Below the pieces are notes generated by a model. It searched no databases and was not told the DNA's origin. It worked only from the letters and a program-made list of their open reading frames with translations. Positions 1 through 6,923 of a stretch of DNA of 64,000 nucleotides are shown here, piece by piece. The stretch comes from Streptomyces narbonensis (lineage in GTDB: Bacteria > Actinomycetota > Actinomycetes > Streptomycetales > Streptomycetaceae). The stretch's first letter is position 1. Each line of letters opens with the position of its first letter. Where the stretch lies: assembly GCF_014649015.1 (NCBI RefSeq), contig NZ_BMSF01000007.1, positions 1 to 64,000 on the forward strand, given 5' to 3'. The position numbers were made by a program, and so were the translations under genes.

Positions 1-310
1 ATCAACTAATCTGGCGTTGATTTTTGGCACGCTGTTGAGTTCTCAAGGTGCGGACGCTTCCTTCGTACTCACCCTCGCGGGCTTTCCTCCGGGCTTTTCC
101 TTCGTTCCGAAGCTTATCAGATGTTTTCCATCCGATTTCCTCGGCGCTTTCCGGTCCGTTTCGCTTTCGCTCCGCGGCCCTTCCGGCGGTTCCGACTCTA
201 TCAGATCCTTTCGGCGTCTGATTCCCAGTCAGCGGGGTTTGTCTTTCCGGCTGTTGGGCCGTTCCGACGAGTGAGACTTTAGCGAATTCCTGCCTCCGAC
301 GCTAATCGGG
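1..310 (-). promoter_or_regulatory. rRNA operon leader and tandem promoter region
   Basis: Read on the minus strand this stretch ends with GAGAACTCAACAGCGTGCC (26-44), the conserved leader text found just upstream of 16S rRNA in Streptomyces, so an rRNA operon lies beyond the left edge. Three similar blocks precede it on that strand. Each has a -10-like hexamer (TAAAGT at 276-281, TAGAGT at 195-200, TAAGCT at 111-116) followed within a few bases by CGGAAC. Two of the blocks also share ATCTGATA. I read these as tandem rRNA promoters or processing-site repeats. Mature rRNA is not in the window. The region up to about 480 has no gene; it holds a GCGTTC/GAACGC inverted repeat near 328-347. Confidence 0.7.
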
Positions 311-523
311 CGGCTTGCGTTCAGACCTTCGAACGCGGATTCCTCATTTCGCAAATACACACGGAAAGCCGGACGGCGCGGCAAAGCGTCGTCAGCTTCT
401 GTGGGTCTTGCGGAATGGCTGTCCGGGGCCGATGGGGGTCGGTGCTCACGTCGGACAACTCGGAGAACACTACGGACCGGGTAATCCCGTGTCAACCCCG
501 GTCCTCGGGCGTAGCCTCTCCGT

Positions 524-565
524 ATGACTACGCATGCGCACGCCACCCAGTGGTGGGCCGCCTGA
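524..565 (+). CDS. Leader peptide with tandem Trp codons (13 aa)
   Basis: An ATG-started 13-codon frame reads MTTHAHATQWWAA and stops at 563-565, 119 bases before trpS. The two adjacent UGG codons (551-556) sit directly against the first arm of a set of competing GC hairpins. This is the layout of a ribosome-mediated attenuator. An auxiliary, indolmycin-resistant TrpRS gene of Streptomyces coelicolor is reported to be controlled this way, and the gene order here fits that locus. No strong Shine-Dalgarno precedes the ATG, so translation may be leaderless or from a short 5' end. Function is inferred from position and codon content. Confidence 0.72.
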   Translation: MTTHAHATQWWAA

Positions 566-661
566 CCGGCGGCCCGCACTCGCGCATGTACCAAGCGGCC
601 GCCGTTCCGGCGGCCGTTCGCGTATCCCCCTCCGGGAACCGGGCCGTCGGGCCGGCGGCCC
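555..661 (+). promoter_or_regulatory. Trp attenuator: mutually exclusive hairpins before trpS
   Basis: Complementary segments follow each other: 1 GGGCCGCC (555-562), 2 GGCGGCCC (568-575), 3 GGCCGCCG (597-604), 4 CGGCGGCC (608-615), then a further weaker pair GGGCCG (641-646) and CGGCGGCC (653-660). Segment 2 can pair with 1 or 3, and 3 with 2 or 4. A ribosome stalled on the Trp codons would cover segment 1, free 2 to pair with 3, and block the 3:4 terminator. There is no U-run after segment 4, which is common for GC-rich actinobacterial terminators but lowers certainty. Base pairing is seen; the switching is inferred. Confidence 0.68.
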
Positions 662-684
662 GTAGCTGAGGGAGAAGGAACGCG

Positions 685-1683
685 ATGACGAGGATCTTCA
701 GCGGGATCAAGCCCACCGGGCATCTGACGCTGGGCAACTACCTCGGGGCCGTACGGCGGTGGGTCGAGGTGGATCAGCACAGGGCGGAGGCGCTGTTCAG
801 CGTCGTGGACCTGCACGCGCTGACCGTGGAGCACGATCCGGGGCGGGTGCGGCGGCTCAGTCGGCAGGCGGCGACGTTGCTGCTGGCCGCGGGGCTGGAT
901 CCGGAGCTCTGCACGCTGTTCGTGCAGAGCCATGTGGACGAGCACGCGAGGCTCTCGTACCTGCTGGAGTGCACAGCCACGGACGGCGAGCTGCGGCGGA
1001 TGATCCAGTACAAGGAGAAGAGCGTGCTGGCGCGGGCCGCCGGGGAGGGTGTGCGGCTGTCGCTGCTCACCTATCCGGTGCTGATGGCCGCGGACATCCT
1101 GGCGTACGGGGCGGACGAGGTGCCGGTGGGTGAGGACCAGACCCAGCACGTGGAGCTGACGCGGGACCTGGCGGTGCGGTTCAACCAGCGGTACGGGCAC
1201 ACCTTCACCGTGCCGCGGGCCACGGCGCCGAAGGTGGCCGCTCGGGTCATGGACCTGCAGGACCCCACGTCGAAGATGGGGAAGTCGCATGCGAACGGGG
1301 CCGGGATCGTCTATCTGCTGGACGATGCGGAGACCGTGCGGCGGAAGATCATGCGGGCCGTGACCGACAGCGGACGGGACGTGGAGTACGACCGGGAGGC
1401 CAGGCCGGGGGTCGCGAATCTCCTCGATCTGATGGCAGCCGCGACGGATGGGAACCCGGAGGAGCTGGCCGGTGTATATCAATCGTACGGAGCGTTGAAG
1501 AAGGACACGGCGGACGCGGTCGTCGAGCTGCTGAGGCCGCTGCGGGAGCGGCATGCCGAGCTCGCGGCGGATCAGGGCCATGTGGATCAGGTGCTACGGG
1601 ACGGGGCCGAGCGGGCCCGGGGGGTGGCGCGGCCGTTGGTGGACCGGGCCTATCGGGCGATCGGGTTGTTGCCCGCGGGGTGA
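685..1683 (+). CDS. trpS: Tryptophanyl-tRNA synthetase (auxiliary, trpS1-like)
   Basis: A 332-residue class I TrpRS that charges tRNA-Trp in the cytoplasm. The HIGH-type motif is PTGHLTLGN (about residues 10-18). The KMSKS loop reads KMGKS near 197-201. The ATG has GGAGAAGGAA just upstream. The attenuator with tandem Trp codons and the neighbours (AraC/GlxA-like gene, isochorismatase-like gene, proC) match the S. coelicolor auxiliary indolmycin-resistant TrpRS locus as I know it, so this is probably the inducible second copy rather than the housekeeping enzyme. Resistance cannot be read from sequence alone. Its last 34 bases overlap the 3' end of the convergent regulator gene. Confidence 0.93.
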   Translation: MTRIFSGIKPTGHLTLGNYLGAVRRWVEVDQHRAEALFSVVDLHALTVEHDPGRVRRLSRQAATLLLAAGLDPELCTLFVQSHVDEHARLSYLLECTATDGELRRMIQYKEKSVLARAAGEGVRLSLLTYPVLMAADILAYGADEVPVGEDQTQHVELTRDLAVRFNQRYGHTFTVPRATAPKVAARVMDLQDPTSKMGKSHANGAGIVYLLDDAETVRRKIMRAVTDSGRDVEYDREARPGVANLLDLMAAATDGNPEELAGVYQSYGALKKDTADAVVELLRPLRERHAELAADQGHVDQVLRDGAERARGVARPLVDRAYRAIGLLPAG

Positions 1684-2648
1684 CGGAAGGCGTTGCGGTA
1701 GTCGCGCGGGCTGGTGGCGAGGTGCGAGGCGAAGTGCTGGCGCATCGTGACCTCGCTGCCGAAGCCCGCGCGGCGGGCCACCTCGGGGAGGGGGTGGTCG
1801 GTGCGTTCGAGGAGTTTCTGGGCGGCGGCGACGCGCTGGGTGATGAGCCAGTGCAGGGGGGTGGTTCCGGTGGTGGCCTGGAAGTGGCGGGCGAAGGAGC
1901 GGGGTGACATTCCTGCGTGGGCCGCGAGGCTCGCGACGGTGTGGGGTTCGTCGAGGTGGGCGAGCGCGTGGGCTCGGACGGTGGCGAGGGCGTCGGCGTC
2001 GCGGTCGGCTCGTGGTGTGGGGTGCTCGATGAACTGGGCTTGGGTGCCCGTGCGGAAGGGGGCGGTGACCATGGAGCGGGCGACGGAGGCGGCGGCTTCG
2101 GCTCCGTGGGCGGTGCGGACGAGGTGGAGGCAGAGGTCGATCCCGGCGGCTGTGCCGGCGGAGGTCCAGATGCCGGTGTCCTCGACGAAGAGCGCGTCGG
2201 GTTCGACCTGGATCTCGGGGTGGCGGTCGGCGAGCGTCTGGGCCAGGTGCCAGTGGGTGACGGCCCTGCGGCCGTCGAGGAGTCCCGCGCGGGCGAGGAC
2301 GAAGGCGCCCGCGCAGAGCGAGGCGACGGGGATGCCCGCGGTGTGGGCACGGCGGAGGGCTCCGAGGAGAGGGGCCGGGAGGTCGGCGTCGGGGTCCTCT
2401 ATACCGGGGACGAGGATCAGGTCCGTGGTGCTGAGTTCGTCGAGCCAGGCCAGGGGGCGGTCGGGGGTGAGGGTGAGTCCGCCGCGGAGGGGGATCGGGG
2501 TGTGCGGGTCGGTGGCGACCCTGTGGAGTTCGAAGGGTGGGACGCCGCGCAGTGTGCGGTCGCTGCCCCAGACCTCCGTGATGACGGAGACGTCGAAGGC
2601 GCGGATGCCGGGGAAGGAGAGGAGGGCGATGCGCTGGGGGGCGGCCAT
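1650..2648 (-). CDS. GlxA-type AraC family transcriptional regulator
   Basis: A 332-residue protein with an N-terminal DJ-1/PfpI-like amidotransferase fold (about 1-170, nucleophile-elbow-like ASLCAGAFVLARAG) and a C-terminal double helix-turn-helix AraC domain (about 215-315, containing VASLAAHAGMSPRSFARHF and the second helix LPEVARRAGFGS). Family members sense small metabolites or act without enzyme activity. The start is the ATG before AAPQRIALLSFPG; upstream in-frame codons look non-coding. It is divergent from the cysteine hydrolase gene, 69 bases away, which is the obvious regulatory target. Target and ligand are unknown. Confidence 0.88.
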   Translation of the reverse strand: MAAPQRIALLSFPGIRAFDVSVITEVWGSDRTLRGVPPFELHRVATDPHTPIPLRGGLTLTPDRPLAWLDELSTTDLILVPGIEDPDADLPAPLLGALRRAHTAGIPVASLCAGAFVLARAGLLDGRRAVTHWHLAQTLADRHPEIQVEPDALFVEDTGIWTSAGTAAGIDLCLHLVRTAHGAEAAASVARSMVTAPFRTGTQAQFIEHPTPRADRDADALATVRAHALAHLDEPHTVASLAAHAGMSPRSFARHFQATTGTTPLHWLITQRVAAAQKLLERTDHPLPEVARRAGFGSEVTMRQHFASHLATSPRDYRNAFRHPAGNNPIAR

Positions 2649-2717
2649 GGCTGGCAGTAAAGCATCGATCGCCGGCTTTTCTCCCTCTGGGGCAGTCGGC
2701 TGCGCGGCGTCAGGATC

Positions 2718-3314
2718 GTGGGTATGGAGATCAACGAGAACGCAGCGCTGGTGGTCGTCGACGTGCAGAAGGGCTTCGAGCTGGACTTCTGGGGGCGGCG
2801 GAACAATCCGGAGGCCGAGGGGAACATCGCGGCTCTGATCGATGTGTGGCAGGAGACGGGGCGGCCGGTCGTCTTCGTGCGGCACGACTCGGTGCAGGAG
2901 GGTTCGCCTTTGGAGCCGGGGACGGAGGGGAACGCGTTCAAGGACTTCGTCGAGGAGCGGCGGGGGAAGGGGGCCGGGCCGGAACTGCTGGTCACGAAGA
3001 GCGTGAACTCGGCGTTCTACGGGGAGCCGGATCTGGACGCCTGGCTGAAGGGGGCGGGCGTCGGGCAGATCGTGATCGTCGGGATCCAGACGAACATGTG
3101 CAACGAGACGACGGCCCGTATGGGCGGGAACCTCGGGTACGAGGTGCTGTTCCCCTTGGACGCGATGCACACCTTCGACCTGGAGGGGCCGTTCGGCTGG
3201 GTGCAGACGGCGGAGGAGCTGACCCGGGCGACGGCGGTGTCGCTGCACGGTGGGCGGTTCGCCCGGGTCGTGGCCACGGAGGACGTGGTGCAGGGCGCGG
3301 TCTCGGCCGGTTAG
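2718..3314 (+). CDS. Isochorismatase-like cysteine hydrolase
   Basis: A 198-residue single-domain protein of the isochorismatase/nicotinamidase superfamily. The triad is visible: Asp in LVVVDVQKGF near residue 13-17, Lys in LVTKSVNSAF near 95, and nucleophilic Cys in QTNMCNETTARMG near 133. The superfamily hydrolyses amides or vinyl ethers; the substrate here is not evident. Start may be GTG 2718 or ATG 2724 (two codons later). Divergent from the GlxA-like regulator and followed two bases later by the convergent proC stop. Confidence 0.86.
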   Translation: MGMEINENAALVVVDVQKGFELDFWGRRNNPEAEGNIAALIDVWQETGRPVVFVRHDSVQEGSPLEPGTEGNAFKDFVEERRGKGAGPELLVTKSVNSAFYGEPDLDAWLKGAGVGQIVIVGIQTNMCNETTARMGGNLGYEVLFPLDAMHTFDLEGPFGWVQTAEELTRATAVSLHGGRFARVVATEDVVQGAVSAG

Positions 3315-3315
3315 G

Positions 3316-4125
3316 TCAGCCGTTGCCGGAGGCGAGTTCGCGGCTGCGGTCGCGGGCGGCTTCGAGGGCGGCGATGAGGGCGGCCCGTACGCCGTGGTTC
3401 TCCAGCTCGCGGATGGCGCTGATGGTGGTGCCGGCCGGGGAGGTGACGGCCTCGCGGAGCTTGACGGGGTGCTCGCCGCTGTCGCGGAGCATCACGGCGG
3501 CGCCGATGGCGGCCTGGACGATGAGGTCGTGGGCCTGGGCGCGGGGGAGGCCGAGGAGGATGCCTGCGTCGGTCATGGCCTCGACGAGGAAGTAGAAGTA
3601 GGCCGGGCCGGAGCCGGAGAGGGCGGTGGCGGCGTCCTGCTGGGACTCGGGGACGCGGAGGGTCTTGCCGACGCCGCCGAAGATCTCCTCGGTGTGGACG
3701 AGGTGCGCGGGGGTGGCGTGGCTGCCGCCGGAGATCACGGACATGCCTTCGTCGACGAGGACGGGGGTGTTGGGCATGACGCGGACGACGGGGGTGCCGG
3801 TGGTGAGGCGCTCCTCGATGAAGGAGGTGGGGATGCCGGCGGCGGCGCTGATGACGAGGCGGTCGGCGGCGACGTGGGGGGCGAGCTCGTCGAGGAGGCG
3901 GCCCATGTCCTGGGGCTTGACGGCCAGGATGAGGGTGTCGGCGCGCTTGGCGGCCTCGGCGTTGGTGACGGCTTCGACGCCGTAGCGGGCGTGGAGTTCG
4001 TCGGCGCGTTCGGTGCGGCGGGCGGTGACGAGGAGGTTCGCGGGGCGCCAGCCGGCGCGGATCATGCCGCTGAGGAGCGCTTCGCCGATCTTGCCGGTGC
4101 CGAGGACTGCGACGGTCTGGGTCAT
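3316..4125 (-). CDS. proC: Pyrroline-5-carboxylate reductase
   Basis: A 269-residue enzyme, the usual length, that reduces 1-pyrroline-5-carboxylate to proline with NAD(P)H in the last step of proline synthesis. The N-terminal Rossmann motif is VAVLGTGKIGEALLSG (residues 4-19). The C-terminal dimerisation domain carries the family text ALSGSGPAYFYFLVEAM and SPAGTTISAI. The ATG has GGTGAAAG a few bases upstream. It stands alone on the minus strand and abuts the 3' end of the hydrolase gene tail to tail. Confidence 0.95.
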   Translation of the reverse strand: MTQTVAVLGTGKIGEALLSGMIRAGWRPANLLVTARRTERADELHARYGVEAVTNAEAAKRADTLILAVKPQDMGRLLDELAPHVAADRLVISAAAGIPTSFIEERLTTGTPVVRVMPNTPVLVDEGMSVISGGSHATPAHLVHTEEIFGGVGKTLRVPESQQDAATALSGSGPAYFYFLVEAMTDAGILLGLPRAQAHDLIVQAAIGAAVMLRDSGEHPVKLREAVTSPAGTTISAIRELENHGVRAALIAALEAARDRSRELASGNG

Positions 4126-4209
4126 GGGTCTTTCACCTCGCCGAAGGGGGTATGTGTCGTCATCCTCGCACCGGCGGGACGGGGTGCGTGTTCGGTGTCC
4201 GAGGGGCGG

Positions 4210-4947
4210 TCACGCGGTACGGCGGCGGAGGGTGGCCGCGCCGAGGGCGAGGACGAGGACGGCGCAGCCTGCGACGACGAGGGCGTCGCGGACGAAGTCG
4301 GGGGTGATGTCGGGGTTGCGGAGGACTTCGTTCATGCCGTCGACGGCGTACGACATCGGGAGGACGTTCGAGAGGGCTTCGAGGGCGGGGGCCATCTGGT
4401 CGCGTGGGGTGAAGAGGCCGCAGAGGAGGAGCTGGGGGAAGATCACGGCCGGCATGAATTGGACGGCCTGGAACTCGGAGGCGGCGAAAGCGGAGACGAA
4501 GAGGCCGAGGGCGGTGCCGAGGAGGGCGTCGAGGAGGGCGACCAGGAGGAGGAGCCAGGGGGAGCCGACGACGTCGAGGCCGAGGAACCAGACGGCGAGC
4601 CCGGTGGCGAGGGTGGACTGGAGGACGGCGAGGAGGCCGAAGGCGAGGGCGTAGCCGGCGATCAGGTCGGCCTTGCCGAGGGGCATGGCGAGGAGGCGTT
4701 CCAGGGTGCCGGAGGTGCGTTCCCTGAGGGTGGCGATGGAGGTCACCAAGAACATCGTGATGAGCGGGAAGATGCCGAGGAGGGAGGCGCCGATGTTGTC
4801 GAAGGTGCCGGGGCTTCCGTCGAACACGTACCGGAGCAGGAAGAGCATCAGGCAGGGGACGAGGAGCATCAGGGCGATCGAGCGGGGGTCGTGGCGCAGC
4901 TGACGCAGGACGCGGGCGGCGGTGGCGAGGGTGCGGGCGCTGTTCAT
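4210..4947 (-). CDS. ABC-2 type transporter permease
   Basis: A 245-residue integral membrane protein with about six hydrophobic segments and the ABC-2 family text (LRERTSGTLERLLAMPL, and VIFPQLLLCGLFTPRDQMAP near the C-terminus). It would form the membrane channel of an exporter with the ATPase encoded just upstream. Its ATG shares ATGA with the ATPase stop, so the two genes are translationally coupled. Substrate unknown: family members export drugs, lipids or polyketides. The long in-frame extension upstream of this start is an out-of-frame shadow of the ATPase gene. Confidence 0.9.
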   Translation of the reverse strand: MNSARTLATAARVLRQLRHDPRSIALMLLVPCLMLFLLRYVFDGSPGTFDNIGASLLGIFPLITMFLVTSIATLRERTSGTLERLLAMPLGKADLIAGYALAFGLLAVLQSTLATGLAVWFLGLDVVGSPWLLLLVALLDALLGTALGLFVSAFAASEFQAVQFMPAVIFPQLLLCGLFTPRDQMAPALEALSNVLPMSYAVDGMNEVLRNPDITPDFVRDALVVAGCAVLVLALGAATLRRRTA

Positions 4948-5825
4948 GAGCGGGGCTCCTCGTGGGTGGTGCGGGGGTGCCCGGCTGCGGGGTGTCCTGC
5001 TTCTGGGGGTGCTGTTTCCGGGTGGGTTGCGCGGGTCGCTGCGGCGTCGACGAGGTGGAGGAAGGCCTCTTCGACGGTGGCGGTGTCGTTGCGGCGGCGG
5101 AGGGCTTCGGGGGTGTCGTCGGCGAGGATCTCGCCCTCGCGCATGAGGAGGAGGCGGTGGCAGCGCTCGGCCTCGTCCATGACGTGGGAGGAGACGAGGA
5201 GTGTCGTCCCGCGGTCGGCGGCGATCTGGTGGAAGAGGTTCCACAGGTCGCGGCGGAGGACGGGGTCGAGGCCGACGGTGGGTTCGTCGAGGACGAGCAG
5301 TTCGGGGGTGCCGAGGAGGGCGACGGCGAGGGAGACGCGGCTGCGCTGGCCGCCGGAGAGCCGGCCGGCGAGGGAGTCGGCGTGCGAGGTGAGGTCGACG
5401 TCGGTGATGGCCCGGGCGACGGCGGTGCGGCGGTCGTGGCGGCGGGCTCGGCCGGGGAAGAGGACGGCGGCGAAGTAGTCGAGGTTCTGGCGGACGGTGA
5501 GGTCGTCGTAGACCGAGGGGTCCTGCGTGACGTAGCCGATGCGGGAGCGGAGGGTGGGGTCGCCCGCGGGGCGGCCGAGGACCTGGAGGGTGCCGCCGAC
5601 CTGGGCCTGGGTGCCGACGATCGCGCGCATGAGGGTGGTCTTGCCGCAGCCGGAGGGGCCGAGGAGGCCGGTGATGCGGCCGGACGGGATGGTGAAGTCG
5701 AGGCCGCGGAGGACGGTGCGCCCACCTCGTACGGCGGTGAGGCCTTGGGCGGTGACGGCGGCGGTGTCGTCGGCTGCCCGGGCCGGTTCCGTCGAGGCTG
5801 TCGCGCCCGTCGGGGAATTCATCAT
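4944..5825 (-). CDS. ABC transporter ATP-binding protein (ABC-2 exporter)
   Basis: A 293-residue cytoplasmic ATPase. Walker A is GPSGCGKTT, the signature is LSGGQRSRV, Walker B is LLVLDEPTVGLD, with the H-loop in LLVSSHVMDEAERC. The C-terminal about 40 residues are Ala/Pro/Thr-rich and carry no domain. I start it at the paired ATG codons (5825 or 5822). An in-frame TTG further upstream (5861) is better read as the -35 box of the promoter. A perfect 18-bp palindrome overlies the start, implying repression by an unlinked regulator. It forms a two-gene exporter operon with the permease. Confidence 0.9.
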   Translation of the reverse strand: MMNSPTGATASTEPARAADDTAAVTAQGLTAVRGGRTVLRGLDFTIPSGRITGLLGPSGCGKTTLMRAIVGTQAQVGGTLQVLGRPAGDPTLRSRIGYVTQDPSVYDDLTVRQNLDYFAAVLFPGRARRHDRRTAVARAITDVDLTSHADSLAGRLSGGQRSRVSLAVALLGTPELLVLDEPTVGLDPVLRRDLWNLFHQIAADRGTTLLVSSHVMDEAERCHRLLLMREGEILADDTPEALRRRNDTATVEEAFLHLVDAAATRATHPETAPPEAGHPAAGHPRTTHEEPRS

Positions 5826-5834
5826 GTGATGAAT
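5817..5834. promoter_or_regulatory. 18-bp perfect palindrome over ABC exporter start
   Basis: ATTCATCA, two bases, TGATGAAT: a perfect inverted repeat covering the ATG codons of the exporter ATPase. On the minus strand a TTGACG box lies at 5856-5861 and a poor -10 (CACTAT) about 17 bases on, so the palindrome spans the expected transcription start. Size and position suit a GntR-, MarR- or PadR-type operator. No regulator gene is adjacent. Confidence 0.55.
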
Positions 5835-5895
5835 AGTGCTCCTGGGGGTGCCGGCCGTCAAGGACGCGGACAGGCTGGGTGGAATGCCGGGCGGG

Positions 5896-6426
5896 CTACT
5901 TGCGCTTGGGCTTGGGCTTCCTGCGGGCGGCCGGGTTGCCCGTGCGGGCGTTGCGGCGCTTCTCGTACTGGGCGCTGGACGTCTCGTACTCCGTGCGACG
6001 CAGCTGCTCGCCGGGCGCCTCGGTGAAGCAGCGGAAGAAGTAGGCCAGGAGCGAGCCGATGAAGCCGATGGCCTTCAGGCTGCGCAGGGACTCCTCGCGG
6101 CGCGGGTCGGTGGGCCTGCGCGTGAAGCCTTCCCAGGTCTTGCGGAAGGCGATGGCGCTGCAGACCGCGAACATGACGACGACCAGCATGTTGACGAAAC
6201 CGCCGATGTCCGCGATCTCCAGGCCTTCGTAGGCGAAGCGCAGCACGAAGCAGGCCGCGACGGCGGCGGCCAGCGAGCCGACGGCCACGCCGACGCGGCG
6301 CAGCACGTAGTGACCGGTGTGGTCGACCCAGGTCGTACCGAAGAAACGGATCTCCTCGGGCTGCGGCCCGCCGGCCGTCGCGCTGGGGGTCTGCTCCGTG
6401 CCGGGGGTCTGCTCTTCGTCGCTCAC
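5896..6426 (-). CDS. Conserved actinobacterial membrane protein
   Basis: 176 residues from a GTG (VSDEEQT). A short acidic N-terminus is followed by a conserved EEIRFFGTTWVDHTG stretch, then two hydrophobic segments (about 45-70 and 78-100) and a third short one near 130. The tail is very basic, ending RRKPKPKRK. I do not recognise a catalytic motif and assign no function. It stands alone, convergent with nothing, between the exporter promoter and a small SH3-like gene on the same strand. The basic tail may face the cytoplasm near DNA or phospholipid. Confidence 0.72.
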   Translation of the reverse strand: MSDEEQTPGTEQTPSATAGGPQPEEIRFFGTTWVDHTGHYVLRRVGVAVGSLAAAVAACFVLRFAYEGLEIADIGGFVNMLVVVMFAVCSAIAFRKTWEGFTRRPTDPRREESLRSLKAIGFIGSLLAYFFRCFTEAPGEQLRRTEYETSSAQYEKRRNARTGNPAARRKPKPKRK

Positions 6427-6461
6427 AGAGTCGATTATCCCCGGAGCGGCGGAGGAGGACC

Positions 6462-6767
6462 TCAGGCGCAGCGCGGTGCGACGTAGCCGTCGCTGCCCGT
6501 CTTCACGTAGGCGTCGGAGACGTACTCGCCCGGGGCGATGCTGTCCCAGAGGTTGGTGGTGCCGTACGGGCCGTTGATCCATTCGCCGGGCTTCTGGCAG
6601 TAGACCGGGACCGTGGAGCCGGCGGCCAGCGACCGGACGATCGAGTACTGGGTGCTGGGGCCCGAGCGCACGTTGACCCGGTACCCCGGGGCTATCGCGT
6701 AGCGCTTCACCGCGCTCGTCGCCGTCGTCGCCACGTCCGCCGTGGGCTGCTTCTCGTCGGTTCCCAT
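6462..6767 (-). CDS. Small SH3-like (bacterial SH3) domain protein
   Basis: 101 residues starting at the ATG preceded by GGGGGAGGA (upstream in-frame ATG at 6860 has no such site). After a polar Ala/Thr-rich N-terminus comes a bacterial SH3-like fold: YRVNVRSGPSTQYSIVRSLA, then GEWINGPYGTTNLWDSIAPGEYVSDAYVKTG split by a loop. Such domains bind peptidoglycan peptides or mediate contacts. No signal peptide is visible, so location is uncertain. Two cysteines (mid-domain and penultimate residue) could form a disulfide. Confidence 0.78.
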   Translation of the reverse strand: MGTDEKQPTADVATTATSAVKRYAIAPGYRVNVRSGPSTQYSIVRSLAAGSTVPVYCQKPGEWINGPYGTTNLWDSIAPGEYVSDAYVKTGSDGYVAPRCA

Positions 6768-6923
6768 GGTGTCCTCCCCCTGTGGCGCAAAAGCGCTACG
6801 CCGAGTTTCACTCTCTGCGACGCGCAGGCTAGCAAGCTCCTCCGACTTCGCGGGCACCATGGACTAGGCTCCGTCGGGTCGCGCAGGCGCGTGATGTGAC
6901 GGGGAATCACACGGGGGTGGGCG

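Noticed and set aside
229..1581. 450-residue minus-strand frame opposite trpS
   Set aside because: Arg/Pro/His-rich antisense shadow of trpS with no family motif; trpS is certain.
5826..5861. TTG start 12 codons upstream for the exporter ATPase
   Set aside because: TTGACG there reads better as a -35 box; no ribosome site before it, and the domain starts well after the ATG pair.
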